This document shows, piece by piece, positions 47,736 through 56,025 of a stretch of 64,000 bases of DNA. The notes beneath the pieces were generated by a model. It saw nothing but the letters and a program-made list of their open reading frames with translations, ran no database searches and was not told the DNA's origin. The number at the start of each line of letters is the position of its first letter. Position 1 is the stretch's first letter. The DNA is from an uncultured Eubacteriales bacterium (GTDB lineage: Bacteria; Bacillota; Clostridia; Oscillospirales; Oscillospiraceae), in NCBI GenBank assembly GCA_934597725.1, contig CAKTSK010000008.1, forward strand, positions 1 through 64,000, in the 5' to 3' direction. Made by a program: the position numbers and the translations under genes.

Positions 47736-47801
47736 TGATGTGTTATTCGTCTGAGCATCGTTTTTGCAAAACGATGCGGGAAAAGAAAAGGAGTGTCGAT
47801 C

Positions 47802-49925
47802 GTGGAAAAGTATCTGTGGATCGGCTTCATCGGCGCCGTTTTGGCGCTGCTGTTTGCCATGATCCAACGCAAGAAAGTCATGTCCTATTCAGAGGGCAAC
47901 GCCACGATGCAGAAGATCGCGCGTTCCATCCGTGAGGGTGCCAACGCCTATCTGAAGCATCAGTACTCCACCGTGGCCAAGGTCTTTGCTGTGGTCTTCG
48001 TGATCCTGCTGATCATCGCCTTCGCCAGCGACGGTGGCATGCTGTCCAAGTTTACCCCCTTCGCCTTCCTCACCGGCGGGATCTGGTCCATGCTGGCCGG
48101 CCTGATTGGCATGAAGATCGCCACCAACTCCAACGCCCGTACTGCACAGGCCGCTTCCGAGAGCCTGAACCGCGGGCTGCGGGTGGCTTTCTCCTCCGGC
48201 TCGGTCATGGGCTTCACCGTGGTTGGCCTGGGTATTCTGGACATCACCATCTGGTTCACCATCCTGCGTTTCGTGGCCGGCATCAGCGATCCCGTTGCCC
48301 TGGGCAACATCATCGTCATGAACGGCATGGGCGCTTCCTTCATGGCCCTGTTTGCCCGTGTGGGCGGCGGCATCTACACCAAGGCCGCTGACGTGGGCGC
48401 CGACCTGGTGGGCAAGGTGGAAGCCGGCATCCCCGAGGATGACCCCCGGAACCCCGCCACCATCGCCGACAACGTGGGCGACAACGTGGGCGACGTGGCC
48501 GGCATGGGCGCTGACCTGTATGAGTCTTACGTTGGCTCCATCCTGGCTACCTTCTCTCTGGGCGCCTGCGCCGGCTACGGCTGGCAGGGCATGCTGCTGC
48601 CCGTGGCCCTGGCTGTGTGCGGCATCATCTGCTCCATCATCGGCTCCTTCCTGGTCAAAACCAAGGAGGACGCCACCCAGAAGAGCCTGCTGACTTCTCT
48701 GCGGACCGGTACCTATACCGCCGCCGTCCTCTCCGCCATTGTGTCCATTCCCCTGACCTACTTCATCATCGGGCCTGAGAACGGCTCCTGGGGTGTGTTC
48801 ATCGCCATCCTGTGCGGTCTGATCGGCGGTACCGCCATCGGTTACTTCACCGAGTACTTCACCTCCGACAACTACAAGCCCACCAAGAATCTGGCCGCTG
48901 CTTCTGAGACTGGCTCCGCCACGATCATCATCGGCGGTATCTCCCTGGGCCTGATGTCGACCATCGCTTCCATCCTCATCGTGGCTGCCGCCATTCTGAT
49001 CGCTTACTTTGCTGCTGGCGGCACCGTGAACATCGTCGATGAGGCCGGCGCTTTCACCGACGCCTTCAACAAGGGCCTGTACGGCATCGGCATCGCCGGC
49101 GTGGGTATGCTGTCCACCCTGGGCATCACCCTGGCCACCGACGCTTACGGCCCCGTGGCCGACAACGCCGGCGGCATCGCCGAGATGTCCGGCCTGCCTG
49201 AGGAGGTCCGTGACCGCACCGACGCCCTGGACTCCCTGGGCAACACCACCGCTGCCACCGGCAAGGGCTTTGCCATCGGCTCTGCTTCCCTGACCGCTCT
49301 GGCTCTGCTGGTCTCCTACGTCAACATTGTTCAGGACCGCACCGTGGAGACCCTGAACTTCACCCTCACCAGCCCCACCGTGCTGGTTGGCCTGTTCATC
49401 GGCGCCATGCTGACCTTCGTCTTCTCCGCCATGACCATGAGCTCTGTGCAGACTGCTGCCCAGTCCATCGTGGTGGAAGTGCGCCGGCAGTTCCGTGAGA
49501 TCGCCGGCATCATGGAAGGCAAGACCGACCCTGACTATGCCAAGTGCGTCTCCCTGTGCACCAAGGGCGCTCTCCACGAGATGGTCGCGCCCGCTCTGCT
49601 GGCCATCGTGGTGCCCATCATCACCGGCCTGATTCTCGGCCCCACGGGCGTGGTTGGCCTGCTGGGCGGCGTTTCCGTCACCGGTTTCGCCATGGCCGTG
49701 TTCATGTCCAACGCCGGCGGCGCTTGGGACAACGCCAAGAAGTACATCGAGAGAGGCAACCACGGCGGCAAGGGCTCCGAGCAGCACAAGGCTGCTGTTG
49801 TGGGCGACACCGTGGGCGACCCCTTCAAGGATACCTCTGGTCCTTCCCTGAACATCCTGATCAAGCTGTGCTCCACGGTCTCCATCGTGTTCTCCGGCCT
49901 GATCCTGGCCTTCCACCTGCTGTAA
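47802..49925 (+). CDS. hppA: Membrane-bound K+-stimulated pyrophosphatase
   Basis: 707 residues, sixteen expected helices. Substrate motifs are ADVGADLVGKVEAGIPEDD, DNVGDNVGDVAGMGAD and, near the end, GDTVGDPFKDTSGPS. GNTTAATGKG has Ala where K+-independent enzymes carry Lys, so K+ dependence is expected. The sequence ADLYESYVGSI resembles Na+-transporting rather than plant H+-type enzymes (DLFGSYAE), which I read as probable Na+ pumping. Hydrolysis of pyrophosphate would drive export of Na+ or H+. GTG at 47802 is chosen for AAGGAG spacing of 8 bases. Confidence 0.95.
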   Translation: MEKYLWIGFIGAVLALLFAMIQRKKVMSYSEGNATMQKIARSIREGANAYLKHQYSTVAKVFAVVFVILLIIAFASDGGMLSKFTPFAFLTGGIWSMLAGLIGMKIATNSNARTAQAASESLNRGLRVAFSSGSVMGFTVVGLGILDITIWFTILRFVAGISDPVALGNIIVMNGMGASFMALFARVGGGIYTKAADVGADLVGKVEAGIPEDDPRNPATIADNVGDNVGDVAGMGADLYESYVGSILATFSLGACAGYGWQGMLLPVALAVCGIICSIIGSFLVKTKEDATQKSLLTSLRTGTYTAAVLSAIVSIPLTYFIIGPENGSWGVFIAILCGLIGGTAIGYFTEYFTSDNYKPTKNLAAASETGSATIIIGGISLGLMSTIASILIVAAAILIAYFAAGGTVNIVDEAGAFTDAFNKGLYGIGIAGVGMLSTLGITLATDAYGPVADNAGGIAEMSGLPEEVRDRTDALDSLGNTTAATGKGFAIGSASLTALALLVSYVNIVQDRTVETLNFTLTSPTVLVGLFIGAMLTFVFSAMTMSSVQTAAQSIVVEVRRQFREIAGIMEGKTDPDYAKCVSLCTKGALHEMVAPALLAIVVPIITGLILGPTGVVGLLGGVSVTGFAMAVFMSNAGGAWDNAKKYIERGNHGGKGSEQHKAAVVGDTVGDPFKDTSGPSLNILIKLCSTVSIVFSGLILAFHLL

Positions 49926-49955
49926 GCAGAACAACGCGCATCGCAACGCAAACGA

Positions 49956-49989
49956 AGCGGACCCGTTTCTACGACGGGTCCGCTTTTTC
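49956..49989 (+). terminator. Terminator of hppA
   Basis: A perfect 11-base stem (AGCGGACCCGT and complement), 7-base loop, then TTTTCTTT. Confidence 0.88.
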
Positions 49990-50025
49990 TTTGCCCTTCT
50001 ATCATGGGGCCGGCCCCCACCAACA

Positions 50026-50062
50026 AACCGGACAGCCTCCCCAAGAGGTTGTCCGGTTTTCC
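50026..50062 (+). terminator. Second hairpin before the Fur-family gene
   Basis: AACCGGACAGCCTC pairs with GAGGTTGTCCGGTT (one G-T pair) around CCCAA, then TTCC. It is probably a back-up terminator that insulates the regulator promoter. Confidence 0.6.
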
Positions 50063-50073
50063 TTGTCTCTGTG

Positions 50074-50102
50074 TTGACAGCGTCCTGGATTTCTGGTATA
50101 GT
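50074..50102 (+). promoter_or_regulatory. Promoter of the Fur-family regulator
   Basis: Perfect TTGACA, 17-base spacer, TATAGT. The operator-like palindrome begins on the last base of the -10 box. Confidence 0.85.
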
Positions 50103-50126
50103 GATTTGCAAACCATTCGCAAATCA
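50102..50126 (+). promoter_or_regulatory. Putative Fur/Zur-type operator
   Basis: Inverted repeat TGATTTGC, 9 bases, GCAAATCA, with further AA/TT symmetry inside. It covers the expected transcription start, so the bound repressor would block its own promoter. The layout fits Fur-family boxes, though the sequence is not the classical Bacillus Zur box. Confidence 0.6.
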
Positions 50127-50144
50127 AGAGAGTGGGGGCTTACG

Positions 50145-50534
50145 ATGACAAAATACAGGACCAAGCAGCGCCAGACCCTGCTGGCCTTTCTCTCCTGCCA
50201 TCCAGACGAACAGCTTTCTGCCAAACAGATCGCCGCGCCTCTGAAGGAGGAAGGGGTCAGCATGAGCGCAGTATACCGGAACCTGTCTGAGTTAGAGGCC
50301 GAGGGCAAGGTCAAGCGCTACAGCAAGCCCGGCGCCCGGGATGTCTTTTACCAGTACATCGCACCGTGCCGCGGCTGTCTGCACCTGTCCTGCACCAAAT
50401 GCGGCAAGACGTTCCATATGGACCAGGACCAGGCGGACACGCTGGTGCGCCAGCTGGCAGAAACGGAGGCGTTTCGCTTGGATCTTGGCAACACCATCCT
50501 GTACGGACTCTGCAAAAATTGCCGAGAAGGCTGA
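50145..50534 (+). CDS. Fur-family metalloregulator (probably Zur)
   Basis: 129 residues. A winged helix (about 5-75, with SAVYRNLSELEAEGKVKRY as the recognition region) is followed by a dimer/metal domain with HLSCTKCGKTFHMD (CxxC) and the C-terminal second pair CKNC, forming the structural zinc site. HxxC-type regulatory ligands are partly visible (CRGCLHLSC). A zinc ABC transporter about 0.9 kb downstream makes Zur more likely than Fur or PerR. The ATG follows GTGGGGGC. Confidence 0.85.
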   Translation: MTKYRTKQRQTLLAFLSCHPDEQLSAKQIAAPLKEEGVSMSAVYRNLSELEAEGKVKRYSKPGARDVFYQYIAPCRGCLHLSCTKCGKTFHMDQDQADTLVRQLAETEAFRLDLGNTILYGLCKNCREG

Positions 50535-50547
50535 CCCCTTCCCGCCG

Positions 50548-51261
50548 TCAGCAGGGAGAAGGAGCGTCTGCCTCCCGGATCAGAATAAAGGGGGTCAGCT
50601 GCCCTTCCTGGCCGGCAGGATTGTCCCGCAGCACGTCGGTGATCCACGCCGCCGGTTCTTCCAGCGCGGCCGCTTTTCCCAGCACTTCGATCCCCAGGCC
50701 GTTGGCATCCACGATGCAGCTGACGATCCCTGTCTGACGGTAAATCTGGTCACACAGCCGGTCCGGCTCCGCAGGGATGCGGATGCCCAGGTCGGCATAC
50801 GCCGGAATATCCTCCCCATAGAACCCATCCAAGCCGCGGATCTCAGGACCCAGAAGGCGGTAAAAGGTCCCGTGGATGCCACGCAGCTTGTCCACCGCCG
50901 CGCGGAGGGCGGCCCACAGGACGCGGCCCCGGCCCTCCTGCTCCAGCGCAAACTGCATCTTGACCGGCAGCCCCATCCCCGGCCCCGCCGGGGTCTGGTG
51001 GACGCACGCGGCCAGCAGACAGGCCAGCCAACTGACCGGCAGTTGGTCCCGATGGATCACCCGTCCCTGACAGAGCGCCGCTACCTTTTCGCTGACGGCC
51101 ACGCAGTCTCCCGGTCGATAGACCGGCGCCACATACTGCCGGAACAGGGAGACGTAATCCTCCCCGATCCCCACAAAATGGGTGCGGATGCCGTGGCGCA
51201 GGTAGGTTTTTCCGTCCACCTGAATGTGCAGCGATTTTCCCGGGTTATGATAGTATTCCAT
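50548..51261 (-). CDS. F420-0:glutamate ligase-like (CofE domain) protein
   Basis: 237 residues beginning MEYYHNPGKSLHIQVDGK. The stretch from YLRHGIRTHFVGIGEDY to YRPGDCVAVSEKVAALCQGRVI matches the N-terminal pattern of CofE/F420 ligase proteins (GDxxVxxEKxxxxxQG), and GIVSCIVDANGLGIEVLG the later part. F420 synthesis is not expected in this lineage and no other cofactor gene is near, so the substrate is unknown; addition of an amino acid to a carboxylate is a reasonable inference. The ATG follows AAAGGAGGAACGC. It lies convergent to the Fur-family gene, divergent from znuA. Confidence 0.7.
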   Translation of the reverse strand: MEYYHNPGKSLHIQVDGKTYLRHGIRTHFVGIGEDYVSLFRQYVAPVYRPGDCVAVSEKVAALCQGRVIHRDQLPVSWLACLLAACVHQTPAGPGMGLPVKMQFALEQEGRGRVLWAALRAAVDKLRGIHGTFYRLLGPEIRGLDGFYGEDIPAYADLGIRIPAEPDRLCDQIYRQTGIVSCIVDANGLGIEVLGKAAALEEPAAWITDVLRDNPAGQEGQLTPFILIREADAPSPC

Positions 51262-51395
51262 GGTGCGTTCCTCCTTTGGTCTGGGTCCAGGATACGCCGC
51301 CTCCCCCTCTGCCCTGCCGCTGTTTTCCCTCAAAACGGGATCAGTTCCGGGCGAGGTCCCGGACCACTCCCCTCCTGTAAGAAAGAAAGGTGCTT

Positions 51396-52343
51396 ATGCG
51401 ACAACGTCTCCCCCCCCTTCTTCTGGCCTTCTGTCTGCTGCTGTCCGCCTGCGGCCCAGCCTCTCAGGAGGCTCCCCCCGACGGTACCTTGGAGATCGTC
51501 GCCACGACCTACCCTGTCTATCTCTTTGCCAGCGAAGTGACCCGCGGGGCAAAAGATATCTCGGTATCTCTGATGATCGACCAGCCCGTGAGCTGCCTGC
51601 ACGACTATACCCTGACGGTCAAGGACATGAAAGCCCTGGAACGCGCGGACGTGATCCTGCTCAGCGGCGCGGGCCTGGAGGACTCTATGGCCGATGCGCT
51701 GGCCGTGGTCGCAGACACACCACAGATCGACTGTTCCCAGGGGATCACCCTGTTGGAGGGTGGCCACGACGGCCACGACCATGACCACGAGGGCGGGGTC
51801 CTGCCCAGCGGCCACACCCACGCAGAAGATCCCCACATCTGGCTGGACCCTCTGCGGGCCTGCCAGATGCTCGAGACCATCGCCGCCGCTCTGCGGACCC
51901 AGGACCCGCGCAACGCCGCGCTCTATCAGACCAACGCCCAGCTGGCAGCAGAACAGATCCGGCAGGCGTACACCGTCCTGCAGGCCCAGCTGGCGGACCT
52001 TCCCTGCCGGGACCTCATCACCTTTCACGACGGCTTCTCCTACTTCGCCCAAGCCTTTGATCTGGAGATCCTCTGTGCCATCGAGGAGGAAGCCGGCAGC
52101 GAAGCCTCCGCCCAAAAGGTCCAGGGCCTGGTGGAGGAGATCGAGCACCACCACATCCCCGCCATCTTCACCGAGGTCAACGGCGCAGATGCCACGGCCC
52201 GGATCATCCGGCGGGAGTGCGGCGTGCCCATTTTCTCGCTGGATCTGATGATGAGCCGCCAGCAGGAGCAGACCCCCGGCGTCACCGCCTATCTGACCCT
52301 GCTGCAATCCAATGTGAACACCCTTCGGGAGGCGTATGCATGA
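51396..52343 (+). CDS. znuA: Zinc ABC transporter substrate-binding lipoprotein
   Basis: 315 residues. A lipoprotein signal ends in the lipobox LLLSACG, anchoring it outside the membrane. The cluster A-1 fold shows ATTYPVYLFASEV at the start, a histidine-rich loop GGHDGHDHDHEGG (about 125-137), the metal His in HIWLDP and TFHDGFSYFA, and Asp/Glu ligands near the end. The His-rich loop favours zinc over manganese. The ATG follows AAAGAAAGG. Its TGA overlaps the ATG of znuC. Confidence 0.92.
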   Translation: MRQRLPPLLLAFCLLLSACGPASQEAPPDGTLEIVATTYPVYLFASEVTRGAKDISVSLMIDQPVSCLHDYTLTVKDMKALERADVILLSGAGLEDSMADALAVVADTPQIDCSQGITLLEGGHDGHDHDHEGGVLPSGHTHAEDPHIWLDPLRACQMLETIAAALRTQDPRNAALYQTNAQLAAEQIRQAYTVLQAQLADLPCRDLITFHDGFSYFAQAFDLEILCAIEEEAGSEASAQKVQGLVEEIEHHHIPAIFTEVNGADATARIIRRECGVPIFSLDLMMSRQQEQTPGVTAYLTLLQSNVNTLREAYA

Positions 52344-53125
52344 AATTTGCCAAACAAAACCACCGGCGCATCCCCATGCCCGGCAAGCCGGGGACCTGCC
52401 GCCTGCAGGTCCGGGATCTGGGCGTGACCATGGAGGGAGAGAGCATTCTGCATGACATCTCCTTCCAGCTCAACTGCCGGGAGATCGTGGCCCTCATCGG
52501 CCCCAACGGCGCGGGAAAGTCCTCCCTCTTCCGCAGCATCCTGGGGCAGATGCCCTACACCGGCACCATTCGCTTTGAGTTTGCCGGGGGCTATCCCAGC
52601 CACCCCAAGATCGGCTATGTCCCCCAAAGCCCCAGCTTTGACCGGGGGTACCCCATCAGCGTCCTGGACTTTTTCGCCGCCGCCATCAGCCGCTGGCCGG
52701 TCTTTCTGCCGGTCCCCGGCGCGCTGCGCCAAAAAGTGGCCGACTGTCTGGCCCGGGTCCACGGAGAGGCGCTGCTGCAAAAGCCCATCGGCGCGCTGTC
52801 CGGCGGAGAGTTACAGCGGGTCCTGCTGGCGCTGGCCCTGGAACCCATTCCTCAGATCCTGATCCTGGACGAACCTTTGTCCGGGGTAGACGTCGGCGGA
52901 GAGCATCTGCTGCTGGACATGCTGGATGAGATCCGCCGGACCTATGACCTGTCCATCCTCTTTTCCACCCACGATTTTTCTACCCTGCGCCACTATGCCG
53001 ACAAAGTCATCCTCTTGCAGCAGACCATTCTGACCGCCGGCCCGCCGGCGGAGGTCCTGCGGTCGCCAGATTTTCAGTCGGTCTTTCACCTGAACTTAGG
53101 GGAGGAAGGAGGGGACGCCCTGTGA
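52340..53125 (+). CDS. znuC: Zinc ABC transporter ATP-binding protein
   Basis: 261 residues. Walker A GPNGAGKSSLFRS (near 57), Q-loop in VPQSPSFDRGYPISVLDFF, signature LSGGELQRVLLALAL, Walker B ILILDEPLSGVD and H-loop STHDFS are all intact. The N-terminal 20 residues are a basic extension before the usual first strand. Overlap with both neighbours (ATGA, GTGA) shows a tightly coupled operon. Confidence 0.93.
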   Translation: MKFAKQNHRRIPMPGKPGTCRLQVRDLGVTMEGESILHDISFQLNCREIVALIGPNGAGKSSLFRSILGQMPYTGTIRFEFAGGYPSHPKIGYVPQSPSFDRGYPISVLDFFAAAISRWPVFLPVPGALRQKVADCLARVHGEALLQKPIGALSGGELQRVLLALALEPIPQILILDEPLSGVDVGGEHLLLDMLDEIRRTYDLSILFSTHDFSTLRHYADKVILLQQTILTAGPPAEVLRSPDFQSVFHLNLGEEGGDAL

Positions 53126-53967
53126 ATTTCTGGTACTGGCTGGTCTCCTGGCTGCCCTTTGAGTGGGCCGCGCCGGACACCATGCTCTTTATGAAAAACG
53201 CCCTGCTGGCCGTGTTGGTGGTCACCCCTCTGTTCGGCCTGCTGTCCACCATGGTGGTGGAGAGCCGCATGGCCTTCTTCTCGGATGCCTTGGGCCACTC
53301 GGCCTTTACCGGCATGGCCATCGGCGCGCTGTGCGGCCTGACCCAGCCGGTGGGCGCTGCCGTTGTCTTTTCCGTGGTCATCGCCCTGCTCTTTACCCTG
53401 GTCCGCCAAAAGACCCACATCGCCAGCGACACGGCCATCAGCGTCTTTTCCTCTGCGGCGGTGGCGTTGGGCATTTTCCTCAGCACCCTGGGCGGGCAGA
53501 GCTTTACCCGGTTCAACAACCTCCTCATCGGCGACATCCTCAGCGTCGCCCCCGGAGAGATCGGCCTGCTGGCCCTGATCCTGCTGGGTCTGCTGGTGCT
53601 CTGGGTCACCTCGTTCAATAAGATGATGCTCTCTTCCGTCCACCAAGCCCTGGCGGACAGCCGGGGCATCCATGTGATGTGGAAAAACTTTCTCTTTACG
53701 GCAGCCATTGCCGTGGTGGTCACCATCACCATGACCTGGGTGGGCCTGCTGGTGATCAACGCCCTGCTGGTCCTGCCCGGCGCGGCAGCCCGGAATGTGG
53801 CCCGGAACGTCCCCCAGTATCATTTGGTCTCGGTGCTGGGCGGGATCTTCTGCGGGATCGGGGGGCTGATGGTCTCCTACTATTTCGGGGCATCCACCGG
53901 CGCCTCCATCACCTTGTTGCTGGCCTTGTGGTTCTTCCTGACCCTGCTGATCAAGCGGGTGCGCTGA
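53122..53967 (+). CDS. znuB: Zinc ABC transporter permease
   Basis: 281 residues with eight or so hydrophobic segments. ABC-3 family landmarks are LGHSAFTGMAIGAL near the N-terminus, the cytoplasmic-loop AISVFSSAAVALGIFLS and WVGLLVINALLVLPGAAARN. It forms the zinc channel with ZnuC. The start is GTG, overlapping the znuC stop by four bases. Confidence 0.93.
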   Translation: MNFWYWLVSWLPFEWAAPDTMLFMKNALLAVLVVTPLFGLLSTMVVESRMAFFSDALGHSAFTGMAIGALCGLTQPVGAAVVFSVVIALLFTLVRQKTHIASDTAISVFSSAAVALGIFLSTLGGQSFTRFNNLLIGDILSVAPGEIGLLALILLGLLVLWVTSFNKMMLSSVHQALADSRGIHVMWKNFLFTAAIAVVVTITMTWVGLLVINALLVLPGAAARNVARNVPQYHLVSVLGGIFCGIGGLMVSYYFGASTGASITLLLALWFFLTLLIKRVR

Positions 53968-54006
53968 GCCAGAGAACGCCGCTTGGGTATTTTTACGTTC
54001 CATAAG

Positions 54007-54049
54007 AAATCTCCTCCGTAGGATGCACCCATACGGAGGAGATTTTTTT
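54007..54049 (+). terminator. Terminator of the znuACB operon
   Basis: A perfect 14-base stem (AAATCTCCTCCGTA and complement), 11-base loop, seven T. Confidence 0.92.
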
Positions 54050-54080
54050 GATGCTTTGTGTTCTTTCTGCGCGATTTTTC

Positions 54081-54109
54081 TTGACATACCTTGCCTCTCT
54101 ATGTATTCT
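54081..54109 (+). promoter_or_regulatory. Promoter of the padR operon
   Basis: Perfect TTGACA, 17-base spacer, TATTCT. Confidence 0.8.
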
Positions 54110-54117
54110 ATACATAG
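54099..54117 (+). promoter_or_regulatory. PadR-type operator over the -10 box
   Basis: Perfect palindrome CTATGTAT-TCT-ATACATAG. It contains the ATGT...ACAT half-sites described for PadR repressors and fully covers the -10 hexamer, implying autorepression. Confidence 0.75.
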
Positions 54118-54153
54118 AAGAACAAGGTATTATCTTGGAAAGGAGATGGCTTC

Positions 54154-54480
54154 ATGGAACAGAAAAAATCCTTAGCCCATACCTCTCTGCTGGTCCTCTC
54201 CCTGCTCAGTGATCAGGACCTGTACGGCTATCAGATGATCACCGAGTTGGAGCGCCGCTCGGACCACACCTTCCAGATGAAGGAGGGCACGTTATACCCG
54301 GTGCTGAAAAAGCTGGAAACCGGCGGCTACGTCACCGCCTACGAGGCCGAGGTCAGCGGACGGACCCGAAAATACTACCACCTCACCCAAAAAGGGCGAA
54401 CGCAGTTGGCCCGGGAACGGGACGAGTGGACTGCTTACGCCCACGGGATCAACTCCGTGCTGGGCTGCGTGACGGGGTGA
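54154..54480 (+). CDS. PadR-family transcription regulator
   Basis: 108 residues, the short PadR (subfamily 2, LmrR-like) type. The winged helix includes LYGYQMITELERRS, MKEGTLYPVLKKLE and GRTRKYYHLTQKGRTQL, with a short C-terminal helix for dimerisation. Such proteins repress neighbouring membrane or stress genes until a small ligand binds. GGAGATGG precedes the ATG, and the stop is two bases from the next gene. Confidence 0.92.
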   Translation: MEQKKSLAHTSLLVLSLLSDQDLYGYQMITELERRSDHTFQMKEGTLYPVLKKLETGGYVTAYEAEVSGRTRKYYHLTQKGRTQLARERDEWTAYAHGINSVLGCVTG

Positions 54481-54482
54481 AG

Positions 54483-55256
54483 ATGACCATGGACCCACGA
54501 TTTTTCACCTATGGGGAGGCCGTCTGCCGCCAGGTCCGCCACGCCACCAAACGGGAAAAGGCAGGCATCCAAAAGGAACTGGCCGACCACCTCATGGACC
54601 ACACCGAAGCCCTGGTGGCAGCGGGATACACCCCCCAGGACGCCCAGGACCTGGCGCTGGACGCCATGGGAGACCCGGTGCAGGTGGGCAAAGCGCTGAA
54701 CCATTCCTATCCCCTGGGCTGGCTGGTGCTGGCCCGCGGGCTGTTGGTGGTCATGGTGGTTTGCCTGCTCATACTGGTGTTTTATGGCTCCGATGTCGTC
54801 TATCGTTTCGACAGTTGGTGGGACGCGAAACATGACCCTCTGGGGACCTTTCAGAGCAGCGGCTCTCTGAATGGAAGCGAAACAGATCTTCCTCCCACCA
54901 CACTCTTAGATATCAAAAAGGAACTGCCCGGCGGCAGCATCCTGCACTTTTACGGTGTGGGCACAGCAGACGCACCGGGAGACCGCAAAGAAACCATCGT
55001 CTATCTGTATGCCGTCTGCTATCACTGGATGCCTTTCCTCCATGCTGCTTACCTGCCGGACCTTACCTTTTCCTGCCATGGGCATACCACCTCTGCGGAA
55101 TGGCGTCCTAACATCGGTTTCTTTGACGTTGTTTATCGGCTGTATCCCGTCTATGTCCCCCAAGACGCCCGGAAGATCACCCTCCATTACGACCACTACG
55201 GCACGCGCTTTGCGCTGGAGATCCCCTTGCCCCAAGAGGAGGTGCGTACCCCATGA
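54483..55256 (+). CDS. HAAS/DUF1700-like membrane protein
   Basis: 257 residues. The N-terminal 60 or so match the helical HAAS-type domain found with PadR regulators (RQVRHATKREKAGIQKELADH ... GYTPQDAQDLALDAMGDP, read in two parts). One membrane helix follows (LVLARGLLVVMVVCLLILVF, about 80-100), then about 155 residues outside the membrane that I do not recognise. In such operons the HAAS domain is thought to signal to or with the PadR protein. The start could also be the GTG two codons earlier that overlaps padR. Confidence 0.75.
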   Translation: MTMDPRFFTYGEAVCRQVRHATKREKAGIQKELADHLMDHTEALVAAGYTPQDAQDLALDAMGDPVQVGKALNHSYPLGWLVLARGLLVVMVVCLLILVFYGSDVVYRFDSWWDAKHDPLGTFQSSGSLNGSETDLPPTTLLDIKKELPGGSILHFYGVGTADAPGDRKETIVYLYAVCYHWMPFLHAAYLPDLTFSCHGHTTSAEWRPNIGFFDVVYRLYPVYVPQDARKITLHYDHYGTRFALEIPLPQEEVRTP

Positions 55257-55948
55257 GAAGAAAGAAAGCCCTGCCTACCCAGCGCCGGTTGGCCCAGCGC
55301 CGTGGTCTGGTGATCCTGTGTCTGGCGCTGCTGTGCGCTGTGGGATGGTGTTTTCTGAACCGATCCGTTCTGACCCCTTCCCTGGTCATTCGGAACGCCG
55401 AACGGCACCTCGCCTGCGGTCCCACGGAACGATTGGCGCAGCGAAAAGAACAGGGAGAGACCTTCCTGCTCTCCCAAAACGACAATGTGCTGATGCTGAA
55501 CCTGTTCTCCCCCGCCCTCTGGACCTCCAACCTCCGGCCCGGACAGCCCCTGTTTTCTGTGGAGCGTACCAAGGTCTCCGGCCCCGCCGCTGTGGGAGAA
55601 TACCAATTCCACGACGGAAGGGCACAGCGGGGATACCTCCATGTGGCCGGCGTCCTCACCGGCTGCCCTGAGGCGGTCTCGGTGCGGCTGTGCCTGCCGG
55701 AACGTCCCGGCACCCCCTCGGCGGAGGTCTCCATCCTGGAGAACGCAGAGGGCATCCGGTATTTCTGGTACTATGAACCCCATAAGGCAGAGGAATTTCT
55801 GCCCGGCTATACCACGGCTCTGCTGCTGGACAAGGCGGGAGTCCCTCTGGCCTCCTGTCCCATCACCGACCCCGGCAACTACTCCTCCCACTACGGCGGC
55901 CACAGCAGTCCATTCACCGTGACGCTGCCCCCGCAAACGACTTCCTGA
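55253..55948 (+). CDS. Uncharacterised single-pass membrane protein in the padR operon
   Basis: 231 residues. A basic start (RRKKALPTQRRLAQRR) and one helix (GLVILCLALLCAVGWCFL, about 18-35) are followed by an extracellular domain with no motif I recognise. It contains SLVIRNAERHLACGPTE and several Tyr/Trp-rich strands (RYFWYYEPH). It overlaps the HAAS-protein gene by four bases, so both are probably made together; its own exported domain resembles that of its neighbour in size only. A bidirectional terminator follows. Confidence 0.7.
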   Translation: MRRKKALPTQRRLAQRRGLVILCLALLCAVGWCFLNRSVLTPSLVIRNAERHLACGPTERLAQRKEQGETFLLSQNDNVLMLNLFSPALWTSNLRPGQPLFSVERTKVSGPAAVGEYQFHDGRAQRGYLHVAGVLTGCPEAVSVRLCLPERPGTPSAEVSILENAEGIRYFWYYEPHKAEEFLPGYTTALLLDKAGVPLASCPITDPGNYSSHYGGHSSPFTVTLPPQTTS

Positions 55949-55965
55949 TCCCTTTCCCTGGGCAC

Positions 55966-55996
55966 AAAAAAAGGACGGCAGATGCCGTCCTTTTTT
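55966..55996. terminator. Bidirectional terminator
   Basis: AAAAAAAGGACGGC, loop AGAT, GCCGTCCTTTTTT: a long perfect stem with T-runs in both directions, serving the padR operon and the convergent efp operon. Confidence 0.92.
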
Positions 55997-56025
55997 CTGT
56001 CTTGTTTTGCAGCAGGAAGCAAGGC

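Noticed and set aside
47889..50111. 740-codon open frame opposite hppA
   Set aside because: Antisense of a strongly conserved gene, rich in His, Gly and Asp as expected from reversed Ala/Val/Gly codons; no family resemblance.
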